Positions 1 through 5,229 of a DNA stretch of 6,571 bases are shown piece after piece. The stretch comes from Eubacterium sp. UBA4343 (GTDB taxonomy: Bacteria > Bacillota > Clostridia > Lachnospirales > Lachnospiraceae), in contig DGTF01000070.1 of NCBI GenBank assembly GCA_002394235.1, positions 1 to 6,571 on the forward strand, given 5' to 3'. Each line of letters begins with the position of its first letter. Within the stretch, counting starts at the first letter, position 1. Under the pieces are notes generated by a model that saw only the letters and a list, made by a program, of their open reading frames with translations, made no database searches and was not told the origin of the DNA. Position numbers and translations under genes: made by a program.

Positions 1-797
1 TACTCCTCGTCATTCGGTGCCTTGCCGTGCCAGCCGCAGTTGTTCTCCATATAGGAGACACCTTTTCCTTTCACGGTTCTGCAGATGATCGCCGTCGGCA
101 TGCCCTTGATCTGTGCTGCCTCGCGGAAAGCAGCGCGGAGCTGATCAAAGTCGTTTCCGTCCGCCACGGAGATGACGTGAAAACGGAAGGACTCAAACTT
201 CCGGTCGAGCGGAAGGGGGGAATTGACCTCCTCCAGGGTTCCGTCGATCTGGAGATTGTTGTAGTCCACAATTACAGTCAGGTTGTCCAGCTTCTTATCG
301 CCCGCGAACATCGCGGCCTCCCAGACCTCGCCCTCCTCGCACTCACCATCTCCGAGCAGTGTGTATACATGATAGCTTTCTCCGGACAGCTTCGCTGCGA
401 GTGCCATTCCACAGGCGACAGAAACGCCCTGTCCGAGCGATCCCGTGGACATGTCCACACCTGGAGTGTCGTTCATGTTCGGATGTCCCTGCAGATAGGA
501 GCCCACATGACGGAGGCTGACGAGATCCTCCTTCGGGAAGTAGCCCCTCTCCGCCAGAACGGAGTACAGTCCCGGCGCGCAATGACCCTTGGAAAGCACA
601 AAGCGGTCACGGTCCGGCTTCTTCGGATCGTGCGGATCAATGTTCTTCAGCTCCTCAAAGTACAGATAGGTAAAAATATCCGCCGCTCCGAGAGACCCGC
701 CCGGATGGCCGGATTTCGCGGAATGTACGGCAGTTACGATGTCCTTGCGGACTTCATTTGCGATTTTCTGTAATTCCAGATTTTCCATTTCTTTCAT
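1..797 (-). CDS. tkt: Transketolase, N-terminal (ThDP-binding) subunit, 3'-partial
   Basis: This is the N-terminal half of a split transketolase, which transfers two-carbon ketol units between sugar phosphates in the cytoplasmic non-oxidative pentose phosphate pathway. The minus-strand frame is open from ATG at 797 to the window edge, giving 265 codons and ending in HGKAPNDEE. The family is usually about 270-280 residues, so only a short tail and the stop are missing. Visible motifs are SGHPGGSLG (29-37), the FVLSKGHCAPGLY loop (66-78), GHPNMNDTPGVDMSTGSLGQG (104-124) and the thiamine-diphosphate/Mg motif GDGE (149-152) followed by YNN (179-181). No frameshift was found when translated by hand. 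The start is uncertain: AGGAG at 802-806 lies only 3 bases before ATG 797 and 12 bases before an in-frame ATG at 788. The C-terminal subunit is expected just beyond the left edge. The gene follows tal on the same strand but is separated from it by a terminator. Confidence 0.96.
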   Translation of the reverse strand, partial: MKEMENLELQKIANEVRKDIVTAVHSAKSGHPGGSLGAADIFTYLYFEELKNIDPHDPKKPDRDRFVLSKGHCAPGLYSVLAERGYFPKEDLVSLRHVGSYLQGHPNMNDTPGVDMSTGSLGQGVSVACGMALAAKLSGESYHVYTLLGDGECEEGEVWEAAMFAGDKKLDNLTVIVDYNNLQIDGTLEEVNSPLPLDRKFESFRFHVISVADGNDFDQLRAAFREAAQIKGMPTAIICRTVKGKGVSYMENNCGWHGKAPNDEE

Positions 798-901
798 TGT
801 CTCCTGTAATAAATGTCATATGGCAGTGACAGCGATGTGGTAAAGATTATTTCCATCAAAAATACACGGTAACGGTAATGACCATCAGCCGGAAGCGAGA
901 A

Positions 902-941
902 GGTCACTGCTGTTTCTGTACAAAAAAACAGCACCGTGACC
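902..941 (-). repeat. Imperfect inverted repeat overlapping the tal terminator
   Basis: GGTCAC-TGCTGTTT (902-915) pairs with AAACAGCA-CC-GTGACC (926-941), giving 14 base pairs with a 2-base bulge (934-935) and a 10-base loop. The right arm overlaps the 3' arm and T-tract of the terminator, so the two hairpins cannot both form. The core GTCACTGC (903-910) occurs again inverted at 823-830, in the tkt leader. Whether this is regulatory or a by-product of sequence duplication cannot be told from one sequence. Confidence 0.6.
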
Positions 942-965
942 CAATAGCCTGAATGATCACGGTGC
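921..965 (-). terminator. Rho-independent terminator downstream of tal
   Basis: A perfect 9-bp inverted repeat, GCACCGTGA (931-939) and TCACGGTGC (957-965) with a 17-base loop, is followed on the minus strand by TGTTTTTTTG (930-921). It lies about 60 bases after the tal stop codon and in the right orientation to end the tal transcript before tkt. Its 3' arm also takes part in an alternative stem at 902-941. Confidence 0.85.
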
Positions 966-1024
966 GGCCCTGTGTGGGAATCCGAGACTGACTAAGTCTG
1001 TGGCACCAGGTATCTCATGTCTGC

Positions 1025-1681
1025 TTACTCTCCAAAGACAGCCTTGTAATCGTTCTGGAATTTTACAATTCCCTCATCGGTAAGCGGATGATGGATCATC
1101 TGCTTGATTACCTTAAACGGAACGGTTGCAATGTCTGCGCCCGCGAGTGCACAGTCCGTAATATGCATGGGGTTGCGGATCGATGCGCAGATAATCTGGG
1201 TGTCGATATCATCGGCAACAGCAAAGATGTCGGAAATCTCCTGGATCAAATCAACGCCTCTCGTGCTGATGTCATCCAGACGTCCCAGGAAGGGAGATAC
1301 ATATGTCGCGCCTGCTCTTGCGGCAAGAAGTGCCTGATTTGCCGTAAAGATCAGCGTGCAGTTTGTCTTGATTCCTTCCGAGTGAAGAACCTTGATCGCT
1401 TTCAGCCCCTCTGCCGTCATCGGGATTTTTACAACCATGTTCGGATGAATCGCGGCAATCTCCCGTCCTTCTTTGATCATTCCTTCCGCATCCGTTGTGG
1501 TAGCCTTGACCTCTCCGGAGATCGCTCCATCAACAATCGTGGTGATTTCCTTCAGAACAGTCTTGTAATCGCGGCCTTCCTTTGCGATCAGAGACGGGTT
1601 TGTGGTAACGCCGCAGATAACTCCCATGTCATTTGCCTCACGGATTTCATCTACATTTGCTGTGTCGATAAAGAATTTCAT
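1025..1681 (-). CDS. tal: Transaldolase (TalC/small TIM-barrel type)
   Basis: Transaldolase moves the dihydroxyacetone unit between sedoheptulose-7-phosphate and glyceraldehyde-3-phosphate in the cytoplasmic non-oxidative pentose phosphate pathway. The 218-residue protein has the length of the small transaldolase/fructose-6-phosphate aldolase family. It opens with [13 protein letters not shown], has [13 protein letters not shown] (24-36), the Schiff-base lysine K85 in VVKIPMT, TNCTLIF (106-112) and [13 protein letters not shown] (125-137). Fructose-6-phosphate aldolases carry Gln, Ala and Tyr at three active-site positions (FsaA 59, 129, 131). This protein has Glu57, Ser129 and Phe131, the transaldolase pattern, so I call it transaldolase rather than aldolase. 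The start is supported by AAGGAGG (1691-1697), 9 bases upstream. A terminator follows at 921-965, and a promoter and a leader hairpin precede the gene. The linked transketolase gene fits the same pathway. Confidence 0.95.
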   Translation of the reverse strand: MKFFIDTANVDEIREANDMGVICGVTTNPSLIAKEGRDYKTVLKEITTIVDGAISGEVKATTTDAEGMIKEGREIAAIHPNMVVKIPMTAEGLKAIKVLHSEGIKTNCTLIFTANQALLAARAGATYVSPFLGRLDDISTRGVDLIQEISDIFAVADDIDTQIICASIRNPMHITDCALAGADIATVPFKVIKQMIHHPLTDEGIVKFQNDYKAVFGE

Positions 1682-1741
1682 GATTAAGGTCCTCCTTAAA
1701 AATAAATGATATCACATCTTACATTGAAACCAATGAATGGA

Positions 1742-1784
1742 TGAGCAAAGCTCTCAGAAGCCTGATGGCATATATCTTTGCTCA
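1742..1784 (-). promoter_or_regulatory. Stem-loop at the predicted 5' end of the tal mRNA
   Basis: On the minus strand TGAGCAAAG (1784-1776) is complementary to CTTTGCTCA (1750-1742), a perfect 9-bp stem around a 25-base loop that contains a small GCC-ATCA-GGC hairpin. The promoter at 1791-1819 predicts transcription starting near 1784, so this stem would sit at the very 5' end of a leader of about 100 bases. A role in mRNA stability or control is inference. Confidence 0.55.
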
Positions 1785-1790
1785 ACATAT

Positions 1791-1819
1791 AGATTAATTC
1801 GATTAATACATAAAGTCAA
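1791..1819 (-). promoter_or_regulatory. Sigma-A-type promoter for tal, with an operator-like repeat in its spacer
   Basis: Reading the minus strand, TTGACT (1819-1814) and TAATCT (1796-1791) are separated by exactly 17 bases, close to the consensus. The spacer overlaps an inverted repeat ATTAAT-TCG-ATTAAT (1793-1807), which also reads as a direct repeat of GATTAAT with a 9-base period. A repressor bound there would block RNA polymerase. The ROK regulator encoded just upstream is the obvious candidate, but this is inference. Confidence 0.65.
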
Positions 1820-1864
1820 TATTAAATTTGCCTGTGAGGCACGGGCAGTCCAAATCTTATACCT

Positions 1865-1885
1865 TTTGTCGCACGATTTGTCGCA
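1865..1885. repeat. Direct repeat of TTTGTCGCA, 12-bp period
   Basis: TTTGTCGCA occurs exactly at 1865-1873 and 1877-1885 with a 3-base spacer. It lies upstream of the tal promoter, roughly 80-100 bases before the predicted transcription start, and downstream of the ROK stop codon. The rest of the 335-base gap (1682-2016) holds the promoter, the leader hairpin and a GC-rich dyad at 1980-2009. I see no gene in it. Confidence 0.45.
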
Positions 1886-1979
1886 TGGTTGTTTGGTTTA
1901 CAAAGATTACTGATCTTCCACATTCATGGTCCGTCACGATTTTACAGTGAAGGCTCACACGAATAAAGTCACGGGAATG

Positions 1980-2009
1980 CGGCAGCATCATATGCAACAG
2001 GCGCTGCCG
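1980..2009 (-). repeat. GC-rich dyad just after the ROK stop codon
   Basis: CGGCAGC (1980-1986) and GCTGCCG (2003-2009) form a 7-bp stem with a 16-base loop, beginning 8 bases beyond the stop codon of the ROK gene. The sequence after it on the minus strand is not T-rich, so it is not a classical intrinsic terminator. It may mark the 3' end of the transcript or protect it from decay. Confidence 0.35.
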
Positions 2010-2016
2010 GAATGGA

Positions 2017-3273
2017 TCACTCGCTTTTCTTTTGCGTGTCACTGAAAAAATCAGCCGGATGACGGAAAATATCCGTGATTGCCACTATAGCAGCGCCATT
2101 CACCATCGAGTCATGTTCAACGACGGAAAGACTGATATTTGTGCTTTCGAAAATTGCCGGGATTGTGCGCTCCCGCACCCTCTGTCTCACCCTCTGAAGC
2201 ATCAGATCCGGCGCCACGTGGGACATTTCATCCCCCAGCATGAGGTATTTCGGATTAAAGCTGTTGATAATATTGACGACGCCGACCGCCAGACGATCGC
2301 AGCATTCCAGATAGACTGCTACGGCATCCGCATCTCCATCACGGACCAGTTCCGCTGCCTCCCGGAATGTCAGCGCTCTGTCTCTTTGCGGCGAACCGGA
2401 AGAGCTGTCTTCCGATGAACTGCGCCTGCGCATCCGCTCATTGACAAATTTTGTAAATGCAATCGATGAGCAGTAATTCTCGAGGCATCCTCTGTTGCCG
2501 CAGATGCATCTTGGCCCATTCATATCGATGGAGGTATGCCCGATTTCTCCGGCGGTGCCGATGCTTCCACGAACGAGCTCTCCGTCACTGATGATTCCGG
2601 CGCCGATGCCCTGCCCGGCAGCGACATAGACAAGGAGATCATTGTCCAGTTTGTCGCGATTATACCAGTACTGAGCAACAGCCGCCGCGTTTGCATTCTG
2701 TTCGATATAGATCGGAATGTGATACCGGTTTTTCAATTCCTGCTCAATCGGGACCTCATTCCAGCCGGATGCCCCCGTCATAAGCTCGATTCTCCGGGTT
2801 ACCCTGTTATAGGGACCCGGAATTGCGACTCCGATTGCAAGGATCTTACGTCCCCCTGCCTCGTCAATGCATTGATCCACGGATATTAACAGGTGGGAAA
2901 ATACCTCCTTTGCGGACACTCCGGTGAAATCTTCAGATATACGGGAAAAAATCTCTTCTCCTGCAATGTTGAACAACCCGAATGAGTAGTTCTTCCTGGT
3001 GATCCGGATTCCGATGACACCGTATTCTTCCTTGTTCAAAGAAATGCCGATCGATCGACGCCCCTTCTCCCCGGTCAGGAAACCGACTTCTTTTACAATT
3101 CCCCACCGGATAAAGTCATTGATAATGTTCGTCACCGTGGCCTGCTTCAGACCGGAAAGCTTTGCGAGTGTAATCCTTGCGCACTCGCCCTCACTTCGTA
3201 GAAAATTCAGGAGAAGCTCCCTGTTCAAATCCTGGATGTTCGTCTGATTCATGCCTGTTCTCGCTACACTCAT
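2017..3273 (-). CDS. ROK-family transcriptional regulator (XylR/NagC-like)
   Basis: This is a cytoplasmic DNA-binding regulator with a sugar-kinase-like sensor domain, 418 residues, close to the usual length. A winged helix-turn-helix occupies about residues 15-80 (ITLAKLSGLKQATVTNIIND at 34-53, wing GEKGRRSIGISLN at 68-80). The ROK fold follows, with IGVAIPGP (147-154), GAGIISDGELVRG (224-236), GEIGH (242-246) and the zinc motif CICGNRGC (Cys256, 258, 263, with His246). The position of the catalytic aspartate of ROK kinases (ND in their ENDANA-type motif) is Asn here (EQNANAAA, 191-198), so sugar phosphorylation is unlikely. A Ser-rich, probably disordered insert lies at about 283-297. The start at 3273 has GAGGA (3280-3284) upstream; a second Met at residue 8 is possible. 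It lies upstream of tal and tkt on the same strand, which suggests a pentose or hexose-derived ligand. The ligand cannot be read from the sequence. Confidence 0.94.
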   Translation of the reverse strand: MSVARTGMNQTNIQDLNRELLLNFLRSEGECARITLAKLSGLKQATVTNIINDFIRWGIVKEVGFLTGEKGRRSIGISLNKEEYGVIGIRITRKNYSFGLFNIAGEEIFSRISEDFTGVSAKEVFSHLLISVDQCIDEAGGRKILAIGVAIPGPYNRVTRRIELMTGASGWNEVPIEQELKNRYHIPIYIEQNANAAAVAQYWYNRDKLDNDLLVYVAAGQGIGAGIISDGELVRGSIGTAGEIGHTSIDMNGPRCICGNRGCLENYCSSIAFTKFVNERMRRRSSSEDSSSGSPQRDRALTFREAAELVRDGDADAVAVYLECCDRLAVGVVNIINSFNPKYLMLGDEMSHVAPDLMLQRVRQRVRERTIPAIFESTNISLSVVEHDSMVNGAAIVAITDIFRHPADFFSDTQKKSE

Positions 3274-3349
3274 ATCTCGTCCTCATGTCTGCCGGTCCGG
3301 ATCCGGCCCCCTGTTCAGAATGTGTTCCCGGACAACGTTCTTTTATCTG

Positions 3350-3378
3350 ATTATAACACGGAAACGAATAACTTATAA
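3350..3378 (-). promoter_or_regulatory. Promoter of the ROK regulator (extended -10)
   Basis: Minus-strand TATAAT (3355-3350) is preceded by TG one base upstream, an extended -10. The hexamer 17 bases upstream, TTATAA (3378-3373), is a weak -35. The predicted leader is about 70 bases and contains the perfect palindrome CCGGATCCGG (3297-3306), a possible autoregulatory site. The rest of the gap to the rhomboid start (about 320 bases) is purine-rich on the plus strand and holds no gene that I recognise. Confidence 0.6.
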
Positions 3379-3560
3379 GACGGAACTAAGTGAAAGACAC
3401 CGGAAGAACCGGCAATAGGACTGAAAAATCCTTACCGCACATAGTTGGGGTGAACAGTAACCGGCAGGAAACGGCCTCGCGGTGAGAAACGGGAAGTAAG
3501 AGCCTCTGGCAAAACAACGGAAAGGAAACGGATGAAGTGATCCTTTGGTCAAACATGTTG

Positions 3561-3569
3561 TGGTACAAT
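3561..3569 (+). promoter_or_regulatory. Extended -10 element of the rhomboid promoter
   Basis: TGGTACAAT reads as an extended -10 (TGN followed by TACAAT), with no good -35 at normal spacing. It overlaps the upstream in-frame ATG at 3568. If used, transcription would start near 3576 and exclude that ATG, leaving a leader of about 22 bases before ATG 3598. Confidence 0.4.
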
Positions 3570-3581
3570 GAGAGAAACCCT

Positions 3582-3586
3582 GGAGG
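3582..3586 (+). promoter_or_regulatory. Ribosome binding site deciding the rhomboid start
   Basis: GGAGG lies 11 bases before ATG 3598. The alternative ATG at 3568 has no Shine-Dalgarno sequence upstream and overlaps a promoter-like element, so 3598 is preferred. The spacing is slightly long. Confidence 0.6.
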
Positions 3587-3597
3587 AAAACGATTCG

Positions 3598-4473
3598 ATG
3601 AAAACACAGAAATACCGGGATTATTCACTCAAATTCTATTATGAGGTAGCAGGAATCCGTTGTGAGGTCCTGGATCCTCAAAAAAACGTGCTACAGGCAG
3701 GACTTTTCCAAAGTCAGGACGAGGCGGAACGGTGGGGACGTGATCTGATTGATCGCATTATTCGTTCGCGTGGCGACCGCTATTCGCAGGGAAATTCGCC
3801 TTTCGAGGCGGATGCCGGCTCCTCTTTCAGCATTTCCGGGAGAAAAAGCAGGTCCGGCCACAGGAATATGGTTCCTGTCATCACAATTCTGCTGATTCTC
3901 GCGAATGTGCTTGTGTTTCTGTTTGAAGAAATGACCGGAGGAAGCAATGGAGACAACGCAGTCGTCGCGGCAGGCGCGCAGTATGCGCCGCTGATGATCA
4001 AAGAGCATCAGTGGTGGAGGCTGTTTACAAGCATGTTTATCCACTTCGGGTTCAGCCATATATTTTCCAATATGATCTCACTGACTTACTGCGGCTGGTC
4101 TCTGGAGCAGCAGTATGGAAAAATCCGCTACCTGATCCTGTACCTGGTCAGCGGGATCGGCGGCAACCTTCTCAGCCTTGCAGTTGACCTTTCCACCGGA
4201 AACTACGGAATATCTGCCGGCGCGTCCGGAGCCGTTTTCGGGCTGATCGGCGCATACGCAGGGGCTGCAGTCATAGACAGAAAGAAGACAAACCGCCGCG
4301 CGAATCCATGGCTGATGATTATTTTTTCCGTTTTTATGTTTCTCCAGAATATCGGGGCTGGTGTCAATGCCTGGGCCCATCTGGGAGGCATGATCACCGG
4401 TTTTATCCTTGGCATGGTTCTGCGGGATAACGACCGAAACGGCAGACCGGATTTCCTTCAGAGAAATATCTGA
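3598..4473 (+). CDS. Rhomboid-family intramembrane serine protease
   Basis: This is an integral membrane protease that cleaves transmembrane substrates with a Ser-His dyad. From ATG 3598 it is 291 residues. The first 90 or so residues are soluble and charged (FYYEVAGIRCEVLDPQ near the start); I do not recognise that domain. Six membrane segments follow, the first at about 92-111. The family motifs are present: WWRLFTSMFIHFGFSHIFSN (139-158, including WR and the HxxxN pair His154/Asn158), the nucleophile Ser210 in GASGAVFG, and the catalytic His261 in AHLGGMITG. Both catalytic residues are intact, so activity is expected. The tail DNDRNGRPDFLQRNI is hydrophilic and probably cytosolic. An in-frame ATG at 3568 would add 10 residues but lacks a ribosome site. 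The gene is divergent from the ROK gene and lies 97 bases before the ECF gene; co-transcription with the latter is possible but unproven. Its substrate is unknown. Confidence 0.94.
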   Translation: MKTQKYRDYSLKFYYEVAGIRCEVLDPQKNVLQAGLFQSQDEAERWGRDLIDRIIRSRGDRYSQGNSPFEADAGSSFSISGRKSRSGHRNMVPVITILLILANVLVFLFEEMTGGSNGDNAVVAAGAQYAPLMIKEHQWWRLFTSMFIHFGFSHIFSNMISLTYCGWSLEQQYGKIRYLILYLVSGIGGNLLSLAVDLSTGNYGISAGASGAVFGLIGAYAGAAVIDRKKTNRRANPWLMIIFSVFMFLQNIGAGVNAWAHLGGMITGFILGMVLRDNDRNGRPDFLQRNI

Positions 4474-4570
4474 TCATATTTTTTTCTCCCGAATTGGAAA
4501 TACTCATATATCCAAAAGCGTATAGAATAAGACGCAGATTTTCAAAATTCAATGGCGGGAGGAAACAATT

Positions 4571-5146
4571 ATGACAGAGAAAAATACGACAAAGAAAACA
4601 GCAGCATCAAATGTAATCCCATTTAAAAGCCGTACTCAGGATCTGGTTACCACTGCGTTGATGATTGCCCTCACCTATGTGGCGACCTGGCTGATCAACA
4701 TCCGTCTTCCGTTTGTGGGAAGCGGCGGACTGATTCATCTGGGAAATGTCCCCCTGTTCATTGCCGCGATTCTCTTTGGCAAGAGAACCGGAGCACTTGC
4801 GGGAGGAATCGGGATGGGGCTTTTCGATCTGCTGAGCGGATGGACGGCCTGGGCGCCTTTTACCCTGATCATTGTCGGATTCATGGGCTTTGTAGTCGGT
4901 CTGTTCGCAGAAAAACGTCCGATCCGGAATGTGCATCTGAATGACACGGTTTCCATGATACTTGCTCTCTTGATCAAAATTGTCGGTTATTATTTTGCCG
5001 AGGTGATTCTATATGGAAACTGGATCACTCCTCTCGGCTCCATTCCGGGCAACATTCTGCAGGTCGTAACGGCAGCCGTTATCGTTCTGGCTGTTCTTCC
5101 GGTACTTCGGAGGGTTACCCGCCGGGCCTATGCGGTGGCTGTCTGA
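4571..5146 (+). CDS. ECF transporter S component (vitamin-type, possibly B6)
   Basis: This is a membrane substrate-binding subunit of an energy-coupling factor transporter, 191 residues, typical for S components. After a polar N-terminus (1-22) come about six hydrophobic segments, starting at 24-44. The motif order matches the family of predicted riboflavin/vitamin S components (PF07155-like, from memory): GGLIHLGNVPLF (52-63), ILFGKRTGALAGGIGMGL (67-84), DLLSGWTAWAPFTLI (86-100) and IPGNILQ (158-164). No ATPase or EcfT gene is present in the window, so it would use a shared energising module encoded elsewhere. GGGAGG (4557-4562) sits 8 bases before the ATG. The aminotransferase gene follows 83 bases later on the same strand and resembles a vitamin B6 enzyme, so a pyridoxine or pyridoxamine substrate is the best guess. 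Hydroxymethylpyrimidine or riboflavin remain possible. I see no riboswitch or clear promoter in the 97-base gap upstream. Confidence 0.88.
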   Translation: MTEKNTTKKTAASNVIPFKSRTQDLVTTALMIALTYVATWLINIRLPFVGSGGLIHLGNVPLFIAAILFGKRTGALAGGIGMGLFDLLSGWTAWAPFTLIIVGFMGFVVGLFAEKRPIRNVHLNDTVSMILALLIKIVGYYFAEVILYGNWITPLGSIPGNILQVVTAAVIVLAVLPVLRRVTRRAYAVAV

Positions 5147-5214
5147 GTCTGTCAGCATCATTCCACCGCGGAGGCACACGTTTTTTGTTGTGCGGATGTT
5201 CATATTTTTCCATC

Positions 5215-5223
5215 AGAGGTGAT
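5215..5223 (+). promoter_or_regulatory. Ribosome binding site deciding the aminotransferase start
   Basis: AGAGGTGAT lies 6 bases before ATG 5230 and closely matches the anti-Shine-Dalgarno complement. The longer reading frame from ATG 5185 adds 15 residues (MLCGCSYFSIRGDDI) unlike any aminotransferase N-terminus and has no ribosome site, so 5230 is the start. Confidence 0.85.
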
Positions 5224-5229
5224 GATATT

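Noticed and set aside
27..773. Plus-strand open frame of 248 codons across the transketolase gene
   Set aside because: It is antisense to an intact, motif-rich transketolase frame and its product resembles nothing I know.
1088..1687. Plus-strand open frame of 199 codons opposite tal
   Set aside because: It is an antisense shadow of transaldolase; the Cys/Arg-rich composition is typical of a reverse-frame artefact.
1857..2042. 61-codon minus-strand frame overlapping the end of the ROK gene
   Set aside because: No ribosome site, no recognisable domain, and it overlaps the ROK 3' end. Its C-terminus only reflects the TTTGTCGCA repeat.
3386..3628. 80-codon minus-strand frame in the ROK-rhomboid gap
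   Set aside because: It runs through the rhomboid ribosome site and start, and has no ribosome site or recognisable features of its own.
4464..4485. AAATAT/ATATTT hairpin followed by Ts at the rhomboid stop codon
   Set aside because: The stem is six A-U pairs only and overlaps the stop codon, too weak to call a terminator.
4474..4570. Possible riboswitch before the ECF gene
   Set aside because: The gap is only 97 bases and shows no conserved TPP, FMN or other aptamer core; only a 3-bp GCG/CGC stem was seen.
5170..5196. GCACA/TGTGC hairpin with a T-rich loop between the ECF and aminotransferase genes
   Set aside because: The stem is 5 bp and the Ts lie in the loop, not after the stem, so it does not look like a terminator.
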